Position numbers and translations under genes: made by a program
Notes under the pieces: model-generated
Told to the model about the DNA's origin: nothing
The model's input: only the letters and a program-made list of their open reading frames with translations
Databases searched by the model: none
Shown: positions 49,545 to 56,490 of the stretch, one piece after another
How the letters are laid out: each line of letters begins with the position of its first letter
How positions within the stretch are numbered: the first letter of the stretch is position 1
Source: WHSW01 sp963769945
Lineage (GTDB): Bacteria > Actinomycetota > Thermoleophilia > Solirubrobacterales > 70-9
DNA: 64,000 bases
Reading direction: 5' to 3'
NCBI GenBank assembly: GCA_963769945.1
Contig: CAVYOA010000003.1
Coordinates: 52,961-116,960 of the forward strand

Positions 49545-51080
49545 GTGGGCACTCGCGAGGGAACGGACTTCGGCCGCGCGGTCGAGGCTGCGATTTCAGG
49601 CGGCCCTGAGCGCCATCACTCAAAGACCGCCGATCAGGGCAAGATGGCGGTGCGCGACCGCGTCGCGCGGCTGGTCGACCCAGGCTCGTTCACCGAAGAG
49701 GCGCTGCTCGCCAACTGGGACGCCGAGGGCCTCGGCGCCGACGGTGTCGTCACCGGCTTGGCACTGATCGCCGGTCGCAAGGTTTGCCTGATGGCAAACG
49801 ACCCGACTGTCAAGGCGGGCTCGTGGGGTCCGAAGACGGTGGAGAAGATCCTCCGCATTCAGGAGCGGGCGCTGGCGCTCGAGCTGCCGATGATCTATCT
49901 GGTCGACTCGGCCGGGGCGCGGATCACCGACCAGGTGCAGATGTTCCCGGGGCGCCGCGGCGCCGGCAGGATCTTTCACAACGAGGTCAAGCTCTCCGGT
50001 CGCGTGCCGCAGCTATGTCTGCTGTTCGGCCCATCTGCCGCCGGTGGCGCCTACATCCCCGCCTTCTGCGACGTCGTGATCATGCGCGAGGGCAACGCCT
50101 CGATGTACCTGGGCTCGCCGCGGATGGCCGAGATGGTGATTGGCGAGAAGGTCACGCTCGAGGAGATGGGCGGGGCGAAGATGCACACCAGCGTCTCCGG
50201 TTGCGGGCACTTCCTCGTCACATCCGACGATGAGGCGATCGAGCTCGCCAAGACCTACCTCTCCTACATGCCGACAAACTGGCGCTCGGATCCGCCGTCG
50301 GCGCCGCCAATCGAGCCCGAGGCCGACCTCTTGCCCTCGCAAATCGTTCCCGACGACGAAAAGACCGCTTTCGACATCAAGGAGCTGATCGGCGCCCTGA
50401 TCGACGCCGGCTCTTTCTGCGAGGTACACGCTCGCTGGGCGAAGGAGCTGGTTGTCGGCTACGCCCGTCTCGACGGCCGCGCGATCGGAATCGTCGCCAA
50501 CCAGCCGCGCCAGAAGGGTGGCGTGCTCTTCGTCGACTCCGCCGACAAGGCCGCACGCTTCATCAACACCTGCAACGCCTTCAACGTGCCGCTGCTGTTC
50601 TTGGCCGACGTGCCTGGATTCATGATCGGGACCGACGTCGAACGGCAGGGGATCATTCGCCACGGCGCAAAGATGATCAGCGCCGTCTCGGAGGCGACCG
50701 TGCCGAAGGTCTCGGTGATCGTGCGCAAGGCCTACGGCGCGGGTCTGTACGCGATGGCTGGACCGGCCTTCGAGCCCGACTGCTGCATTGCTCTGCCGAG
50801 TGCCAAGATCGCGGTGATGGGCGCCGAAGCGGCGGTCAACGCCGTTTTCTTCAACCAGATTCAGGAGATCTCAGACGAGGCCGAGCGCGAGCGTTTCGTC
50901 GCTGAGAAGCGCGAGGCCTACGCAGCCGATATCGATCTCCTGCACCTGGCGTCGGAACTCGTGATCGACGCCGTGATCGAACCCGACCAGCTTCGCGGCG
51001 AGTTGATCCGCCGCTACGCGCTCGCCGAGTCCAAGAACCGCGAGTTCAGCGAGCGCCGGAACCCGATCACGCCGGCTTAG
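49545..51080 (+). CDS. Acyl-CoA carboxylase, carboxyltransferase (beta) subunit
   Basis: A 511-residue crotonase-fold carboxyltransferase: LVDSAGARITDQVQMFPGRR, FGPSAAGGAYIPAFCDVVIM (first oxyanion loop), LIDAGSFCEVHARWAKELVV, ADVPGFMIGTDVERQGIIRH and YGAGLYAMAGPAFEPDCCIA are shared by PccB/MccB/AccD proteins. It moves CO2 from carboxybiotin to an acyl-CoA; the substrate (propionyl-, methylcrotonyl- or another) is open. The propionyl-CoA made by the EMC pathway and the HMG-CoA lyase nearby make both plausible. No biotin carboxylase subunit is in the window. GTG start 3 nt after the DivIVA-like gene. Confidence 0.93.
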   Translation: MGTREGTDFGRAVEAAISGGPERHHSKTADQGKMAVRDRVARLVDPGSFTEEALLANWDAEGLGADGVVTGLALIAGRKVCLMANDPTVKAGSWGPKTVEKILRIQERALALELPMIYLVDSAGARITDQVQMFPGRRGAGRIFHNEVKLSGRVPQLCLLFGPSAAGGAYIPAFCDVVIMREGNASMYLGSPRMAEMVIGEKVTLEEMGGAKMHTSVSGCGHFLVTSDDEAIELAKTYLSYMPTNWRSDPPSAPPIEPEADLLPSQIVPDDEKTAFDIKELIGALIDAGSFCEVHARWAKELVVGYARLDGRAIGIVANQPRQKGGVLFVDSADKAARFINTCNAFNVPLLFLADVPGFMIGTDVERQGIIRHGAKMISAVSEATVPKVSVIVRKAYGAGLYAMAGPAFEPDCCIALPSAKIAVMGAEAAVNAVFFNQIQEISDEAERERFVAEKREAYAADIDLLHLASELVIDAVIEPDQLRGELIRRYALAESKNREFSERRNPITPA

Positions 51081-51085
51081 ATGAT

Positions 51086-51379
51086 TTAGCCGTCGGCCGA
51101 GATCTCGACGCTGCAGAGGTCGACCGAGCTGCGCGTGCCCATCTGGCCCTGCGGCGGTGACATCCCGTTCAGGGTCTCATTGCCCTTGCGCATGTTCTCC
51201 TCGGTCTCGTAGAAGCTGATCGCGACGACGGTGCCGTTCGCCTTATCGACGCAAAAGCGAAAGCCGACCGAGGGCACGCCCTCGGGCGGCCCGGACTCGG
51301 CCCGCTCGCGGATTCCCGCGACGTTCTTCTCGATCATGTCGGCATCGCCGCCGGTGAATCTCGCTATGCGTGCGTACAT
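51086..51379 (-). CDS. Small dimeric alpha/beta-barrel-like protein
   Basis: A 97-residue protein: YARIARFTGGDADMIEKNVA at the start, FRFCVDKANGTVVAISFYET in the middle and SVDLCSVEI at the end follow the strand-helix-strand pattern of antibiotic-monooxygenase-like barrels. Those proteins often act on small hydrophobic ligands, but no catalytic residue is evident. A GGAGG site (plus-strand CCTCC at 51385) lies just before the ATG at 51379. The upstream SnoaL-like gene would end 23 nt before, so the two form an operon. Confidence 0.75.
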   Translation of the reverse strand: MYARIARFTGGDADMIEKNVAGIRERAESGPPEGVPSVGFRFCVDKANGTVVAISFYETEENMRKGNETLNGMSPPQGQMGTRSSVDLCSVEISADG

Positions 51380-51402
51380 GTGTGCCTCCGGTCGTTGGTT
51401 TG

Positions 51403-51893
51403 CTATCGTCGTGCTGCCGCGGGCGGCGCCGCCGGGCGTCGCGGACCCGCGACGGTGCGTTCAGGCAGGCCGTCGCCGCCCCCTCCGGCACGGCACCGAT
51501 GTCGCGCATGAACTGCATCGTGTCCCACTGCGTCCATGACTCAACGATCAGCCCGTCCTCGAAGCGGTCGATCGTGATCCCCTCGATCGGCTCGCCGCGC
51601 TCGCCGGTCGGCTTCAGCCCTGAGAACTCGTTTTCGAACGTGCCCTGAGCCGTCCAGCGGATTACAGCCTTGTCGCCGGAGGCAAAGACGTCGTCGATCG
51701 TGAACGAGAGGTCCGGAAAGGCGGCCCGATAGCCGGCGATCCCCTGCTTGGAAGCCTCGCGGTCCTGATCGCCCAGCAGCGGATCGTGGCCGACGAAACC
51801 GTCGGCGCAGAGCTCGTCGATCAGGTTCAGATTGCCGTCACCAAAAGCCTCGGTGATCAGCCGCTGCGATGCGGCGATTGTTTCCTCGAACAT
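51403..51893 (-). pseudogene. SnoaL-like ester cyclase family protein, probable one-base deletion near the 3' end
   Basis: The frame from ATG 51893 encodes FEETIAASQRLITEAFGDGN, FPDLSFTIDDVFASGDKAVI, GITIDRFEDGLIVESWTQWD, a typical SnoaL-like domain. After AVPEG the frame as written turns Arg-rich and would run 137 bp into the next gene. Adding one base to the C-run at 51479-51483 (G-run on the coding strand) gives GGDGLPERTVAGPRRP and a TAG at 51405-51403, just before the next gene's ribosome site, and a normal length of about 163 residues. Likely a homopolymer error. Confidence 0.7.
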
Positions 51894-51980
51894 GGCTTTC
51901 CTCCTGTGATTGGGATTCTTCCCCGGCGCCTCGACCCTACTCCGCGAGATCGAAATTGCAAGGGGGCCGGAATCCGCCGG

Positions 51981-52733
51981 TTAACCGAGCGTCAGCCGCG
52001 CGATCGCGACCACGCCGATTACCACGATCAGGGCTCGCAGCGCGGCCGGCGGGAGTCGCCGCCCGTAGCGCGCTCCGAGCACGGCCCCGCCGATCGAGCC
52101 CACTGCGATCAGCCCGGCCACGGCCCAGTCAACCTCCGTGGCGAAGATGAAGACGATGGCCGCGGTCAGGTTGACCAGTCCGGCGAGGACGTTCTTGAGC
52201 CCGTTCAAACGCTGCAGGGTGTCGCGCAAGCCGATGCCGAGGATCCCGATCAGAAGAATCCCTTGTCCGGCGCCGAAGTAGCCGCCGTAGACGCCGCTGG
52301 CCGTCACCGCCGCTCGCAGCGTGAGGTGATGCTCGGTGGCCGCGGGTGGGCGCGCCGCCAGCCTGCGGTCGATCAGCGGCTGCATCAGCACCATCACCAA
52401 AGCGAGCGCGATCAGGGCGGGCACGATCGCGTCGAAGGTCGAGGCGGGAAGGGCGAGGAGTAACGCGGCGCCGCCGAGTCCGCCGGCGACCGAGACGGCG
52501 CCCAAGCTGAGCACTCGCCGGCGCTGTCCTTCGAGTTCGCGGCGGTAACCGATGGACCCGGCGACGGCGCCGGGGACGAGCCCGATGTTGTTCGACACGT
52601 TTGCGATCAGGGGCGCGTACCCAAGCGCGATCAGGACTGGGAAGGTGATCAACGTGCCGCTGCCGACGACCGTGTTGATTGCGCCGGCGGCGATTCCGGC
52701 GGCGACGATGGTGAGGGCCTCCAGCGGTTCCAT
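51981..52733 (-). CDS. TauE/SafE-family sulfite exporter-like membrane protein
   Basis: A 250-residue membrane protein with about eight hydrophobic helices. The N-terminal IVAAGIAAGAINTVVGSGTL and the mid-protein GVYGGYFGAGQGILLIGILG carry the paired glycine-rich TauE/SafE motifs (GxxNxxxGxG and YGGYFGAGQG). Members export sulfite, sulfoacetate or related organosulfonates, and some import. Nothing nearby points to sulfur metabolism. Divergent from the ABC transporter genes with about 60 bp between. Confidence 0.9.
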   Translation of the reverse strand: MEPLEALTIVAAGIAAGAINTVVGSGTLITFPVLIALGYAPLIANVSNNIGLVPGAVAGSIGYRRELEGQRRRVLSLGAVSVAGGLGGAALLLALPASTFDAIVPALIALALVMVLMQPLIDRRLAARPPAATEHHLTLRAAVTASGVYGGYFGAGQGILLIGILGIGLRDTLQRLNGLKNVLAGLVNLTAAIVFIFATEVDWAVAGLIAVGSIGGAVLGARYGRRLPPAALRALIVVIGVVAIARLTLG

Positions 52734-52794
52734 GCAGCCGCGAGGCTAGATGGCTTGGGCGAAGCGGCCTGCCCGTCCTCGTATCCTGCGCGGC

Positions 52795-53712
52795 GTGCAA
52801 GGGTCAACCGACAACACCGGCGCCGCCGCGATCGAGCTTCGCGGAGTCGTCAAGAGCTTCGGCTCGATCACCGCCGTCGACGGCCTCGATCTCGATGTTC
52901 CCGCCGGGATCTGCCTTGGCCTGCTCGGGCCCAACGGTGCCGGCAAGTCGACGACGATGCGCTTGCTCACGGGTCAAGCAATCGCCGACTCGGGCGAGAT
53001 CCGGGTACTCGGCCACGAGCTGCCTCGCGAAGCCAAGATCGCCCGGGCCGAGATGGGAGTGGTGCCGCAGCTCGACAACCTCGACGTCGACGTTACCGTC
53101 GAGGACAACCTCGCCGTCTTCGCACGGCTCTATCGAGTCGGCGACGTGGGCGGTGCTGTCGATCGGGCGCTCGATCTCGCCCGACTTCAGGATCGGCGCC
53201 GCGACGCGGTCGACGAGCTCTCTGGCGGCATGCGCCGGCGTCTGCTGCTGGCTCGCGGCCTCGTTCACTCGCCGCGCTTGATCTTGCTCGATGAGCCGAC
53301 GGTGGGTCTCGACCCCCAGATCCGCACCGAGCTCTGGACTCTGATCGGCAGCCTCAAGGCCGAGGGGGCGACGATCTTGATGTCGACTCACTACATCGAG
53401 GAAGCTCAACGCCTGGCCGACTACGTGTGTGTGATGGCGGCAGGGAAGATCGTCGCGCGCGGCAAGCCCGACGAGCTGATCGCAGAGCACGCTGGCGTCG
53501 AGACCGCTGAGTTCTACGGGCCGCCCGATCGCCTTGCAGAGGTCCGCGCTGAGGCCGAGGCTTTAGGGCTGCGCGTTCGGCCGGCGGGCCCGGCGATCGC
53601 AATTGTCGGTGCCGAGAACGCACGCAATGGCGAGATTCCCGACGAGGCGATTCGCCGCGCCGCATCGCTCGAGGACGTATTTGTATTGCTGACTGGCGAG
53701 GAAGCGGAGTGA
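52795..53712 (+). CDS. ABC-2 type exporter, ATP-binding subunit
   Basis: A 305-residue ATPase with Walker A LLGPNGAGKSTTMRLLTG, signature VDELSGGMRRRLLLARGLVH, Walker B LILLDEPTVGLDPQ and the switch His in MSTHYIEEAQRLAD. The C-terminal ~90 residues are the variable domain seen in NodI/DrrA-like multidrug or polysaccharide exporters. GTG 52795 has TATCCT at 52782-52787 with 7 nt between. Pairs with the permease 46 bp downstream. Transported compound unknown. Confidence 0.92.
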   Translation: MQGSTDNTGAAAIELRGVVKSFGSITAVDGLDLDVPAGICLGLLGPNGAGKSTTMRLLTGQAIADSGEIRVLGHELPREAKIARAEMGVVPQLDNLDVDVTVEDNLAVFARLYRVGDVGGAVDRALDLARLQDRRRDAVDELSGGMRRRLLLARGLVHSPRLILLDEPTVGLDPQIRTELWTLIGSLKAEGATILMSTHYIEEAQRLADYVCVMAAGKIVARGKPDELIAEHAGVETAEFYGPPDRLAEVRAEAEALGLRVRPAGPAIAIVGAENARNGEIPDEAIRRAASLEDVFVLLTGEEAE

Positions 53713-53758
53713 GGCGTAGCGAAGCGAAGCCGAGCCCGCCTCCGTTGAGGCGATATCA

Positions 53759-54544
53759 GTGAGTGCGCGCGTCGGAGCGAGGCGGCTCGAGCCGGCGGCG
53801 ATCGCCGGCGTGATGAGCCGTGAGGTCGCGAACTTCCGCACCTTCTGGAAGGCGACGACGTTCTCGAGCGTGCTCGAGCCAACGATCTATCTGCTCGCCT
53901 TCGGCCTCGGCCTCGGGGCAACGCTGGTGAGCAAGGTCGAAGGGCTCGACTACGTCGAGTTCGTCGGCACCGGGATGGTCGCGACCGCGGTCATCTTCTC
54001 CAGCGCCCTGCCGGCCATGTTCGGAACGTTCGTCAAGCATCGCTTCCAGAACACCTACGACGCGATCCTCGCGGCCCCGGTCGACGTCGAGGAGCTCGTC
54101 ACCGCCGAGATGCTGTGGATCGCGCTGCGCGCGGGTGTCTACGGCTGCTTCCCGTTGATCGTCTCCTTTGCCTTCGGGCTCGATCCGACGCTGGAAATGC
54201 TTCTGGTGCCGCTGTTCTGCTTCATCACGGCGCTCGGCTTCGCGGCTTTCGGGATCGCGGTTGCGGGCACGGTCGCCAAGATCGACAGCTTCAATTACGT
54301 GACGACGCTCGTGATCACGCCCCTGTTCCTGGTTGCAGGCACATTCTTTCCGATCGACCAGCTGCCCGAGGGCGTGCAGGTGCTCGCCAACCTCAACCCG
54401 CTCTACCAGCTCGTCGAACTCGTTCGCGGCGCTGCCTTCGGCTTCGAGGCCGTCGATCTGCTTCGGGTCGCGGGCCTGAGCGTCTTCGCGGTCGCGATGT
54501 GGCGCCTCGCGGTACGCCAGATGAGCCGCCGACTGATCGACTGA
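53759..54544 (+). CDS. ABC-2 type transporter permease
   Basis: A 261-residue permease with six predicted helices. FWKATTFSSVLEPTIYLLAF, FGTFVKHRFQNTYDAILAAP and LFLVAGTFFPIDQLPEGVQV match the ABC-2/NodJ family. The GTG at 53759 follows TGA and GATATCAGT. It overlaps the next gene by one base (TGATG), so ATPase, permease, phosphorylase and amidohydrolase look like one unit, hinting that export and nucleoside salvage are linked. Confidence 0.9.
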   Translation: MSARVGARRLEPAAIAGVMSREVANFRTFWKATTFSSVLEPTIYLLAFGLGLGATLVSKVEGLDYVEFVGTGMVATAVIFSSALPAMFGTFVKHRFQNTYDAILAAPVDVEELVTAEMLWIALRAGVYGCFPLIVSFAFGLDPTLEMLLVPLFCFITALGFAAFGIAVAGTVAKIDSFNYVTTLVITPLFLVAGTFFPIDQLPEGVQVLANLNPLYQLVELVRGAAFGFEAVDLLRVAGLSVFAVAMWRLAVRQMSRRLID

Positions 54545-55194
54545 TGGGACGTCTGGCACTGATCGGCGGCAGCTCTGTGACCGATGCCGAGCTGCCGCAC
54601 GGCGATTGGGAGCTGCTGCAACGCCACGGCGCGCCGGACGCCTATGTGCTGCCACATCTGATCGACCACGTCGCAAATCTACGATCGCTGGCCGACGCCG
54701 GCTGCGACCGCGTGCTGGCGATCTCGTCGGTCGGGAGCCTGCGCCAGGAGCTCGAGCCTGGCGCAATGCTCTGTCCCGACGATTTCATCGCCCTCGACTC
54801 GGCGCCGCTGAGCGCGCACGATGACTCCAGCGCGCACAGAGTCCCCGGCTTCGACCAGGACTGGCGGGCGCAGGTTCGCGAGGCGATTACCGACGCCGGC
54901 GTCGAGATCGCTGACGGCGGTGTCTACTGGCAGGCGACAGGTCCCAGGCTCGAGACCCCTGCCGAGATCCGGCTCATCGCCAAGCACGCCGACGTGATCG
55001 GGATGACTCTGGCGTCGGAATGCGTGGTCGCCGGCGAGCTCGGCCTGCGCTATGCGGCGATCTGCGTCGTCGACAATCTCGCAAACGGCGTCGGCGACAC
55101 TGCGCTCAGCCTCGAGCAGATCGAGGCCAACCGCGAATTCACCTCGGGTCGTTTGCTGGCCGCGCTGACGCGAGCTCTGCCGAAGTTGGGCTGA
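54544..55194 (+). CDS. Nucleoside phosphorylase, 5'-methylthioadenosine phosphorylase-like
   Basis: A 216-residue protein in the PNP/MTAP fold. MGRLALIGGSSVTDAELPHG is the phosphate-loop start, DRVLAISSVGSLRQELEPGA holds the second phosphate contact, and VYWQATGPRLETPAEIRLIA and VIGMTLASECVVAGELGLRY are the conserved base and ribose segments. It splits MTA (or inosine/guanosine) phosphorolytically. The length (216) is shorter than typical MtnP (260-300), so a shortened variant. It overlaps the permease gene by one nucleotide and is followed 36 nt later by an amidohydrolase acting on related substrates. Confidence 0.85.
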   Translation: MGRLALIGGSSVTDAELPHGDWELLQRHGAPDAYVLPHLIDHVANLRSLADAGCDRVLAISSVGSLRQELEPGAMLCPDDFIALDSAPLSAHDDSSAHRVPGFDQDWRAQVREAITDAGVEIADGGVYWQATGPRLETPAEIRLIAKHADVIGMTLASECVVAGELGLRYAAICVVDNLANGVGDTALSLEQIEANREFTSGRLLAALTRALPKLG

Positions 55195-55230
55195 CCTGAC
55201 CCGATCGCCGGCTCGCATTACGCTGAGGTG

Positions 55231-56490
55231 ATGGGACTAGCCGTCAGCAACGCCAGGCTCGGTGGGCTCGCGACTGGCCTGCGCTGTGAGGAGGGCGAGA
55301 TCGTCGATCTTGGGCCCGACGTCGAACCACAGCCGGACGACGAGGCCATCGACGCGGGCGGCATGGCGCTGCTGCCCGGCCTCGTCAACGCCCACACCCA
55401 CGCGGCGATGACGCTGTTTCGCGGCTACGCCGACGATCTGCCGCTGATGCAGTGGCTGACCGATCACATCTGGCCGGTCGAGAAGCGCATGGACGACGAC
55501 GACGTCTATTGGGGAACACGCCTCGCCTGCGTCGAGATGATCCGCACCGGCACCACGTACTTCTGGGACATGTACTGGCATGCGCATGCCGGTGCGCGCG
55601 CGGTCGAAGACGCCGGTCTGAGAGCAGTGAACGCGGCGCCGTTGATCGACGACTGCGACGCGGCCAAGTCCGCGCGCGCCTGTGCCGATGCCGAGCGCAG
55701 CCTCTCCCAGATCTCCGAGGCCGGTGGTGCGCTCGCCCGGCCCGGGTTCGCGCCCCACGCGATCTACACCTTGTCCGAGCAATCGCTGCGCTGGGTCGCC
55801 GAGCGCTCGGCCGAGCTCGAGGTTCCCGTGCAGATCCACCTCTCAGAGACGGAGGATGAGGTCAGAGAGTGCGAGAGCCGACACGGCGAGCGCCCGGCGT
55901 TCTATCTCGACCGCGTCGGGATGCTGGGGCCGCAAACGGTCCTCGCCCACGGCTGCTGGCTCGACCGCGCCGAGCTCGAGCTGATTGCCGATCGCGGTGC
56001 GACCATAGTCACGAACCCGGTAGCCAACCTCAAGCTTGCGGTCGGCCGCGTTTTTCCCTATCGCGACGCCCGCGATGCCGGGGTGGAGGTTGGGCTCGGC
56101 ACTGACGGACCGGGCTCCAACAACTCACTCGACCTGCTGTCCGACGCAAAGACGTTCGCGTTGCTGCAGAAGAACGAAGCACGCGACCCCGCGGCGGTGA
56201 CGGCGGCCGAGACGCTGGAGATCGCCAGCGGCCGGCGCTCGCGCTTGCTCGGCGGTCAAAAGCTGGCGGTCGGCGCGCCCGCCGATTTCCTGCTGGTCAG
56301 AAGCGACGACCCGGAGCTATCACTCGGCGAGCTCGACGCGGGACTTGTCTACGCGGCCTCGGGGGCGATCGTGGACACCACCATTGTCGCGGGCAAGGTG
56401 CTTATGCGCGGGGGCGTGGTGGAGGGCGCGGACGAGGTGGTTGCGCGAGCGCGCGAGCGGGCGGCGCGCCTCGGGCTCAGCCCGGGCTGA
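55231..56490 (+). CDS. Amidohydrolase, 5-methylthioadenosine/S-adenosylhomocysteine deaminase-like
   Basis: A 419-residue ATZ/TRZ-type amidohydrolase. Metal motifs are intact: LVNAHTHAAMTLFRGY (HxH), VQIHLSETEDEVRE (His and Glu), LAHGCWLDRAELELI and GTDGPGSNNSLDLL (catalytic Asp). The family deaminates MTA, SAH, adenosine or guanine-like compounds. ATG 55231 is used rather than GTG 55228; TACGCT at 55219-55224 ends 6 nt before it, an additional promoter inside the operon. Context with an MTA-like phosphorylase favours an MTA/SAH or nucleoside salvage role. 3' end overlaps the acetoacetyl-CoA synthetase gene by 14 bp. Confidence 0.88.
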   Translation: MGLAVSNARLGGLATGLRCEEGEIVDLGPDVEPQPDDEAIDAGGMALLPGLVNAHTHAAMTLFRGYADDLPLMQWLTDHIWPVEKRMDDDDVYWGTRLACVEMIRTGTTYFWDMYWHAHAGARAVEDAGLRAVNAAPLIDDCDAAKSARACADAERSLSQISEAGGALARPGFAPHAIYTLSEQSLRWVAERSAELEVPVQIHLSETEDEVRECESRHGERPAFYLDRVGMLGPQTVLAHGCWLDRAELELIADRGATIVTNPVANLKLAVGRVFPYRDARDAGVEVGLGTDGPGSNNSLDLLSDAKTFALLQKNEARDPAAVTAAETLEIASGRRSRLLGGQKLAVGAPADFLLVRSDDPELSLGELDAGLVYAASGAIVDTTIVAGKVLMRGGVVEGADEVVARARERAARLGLSPG

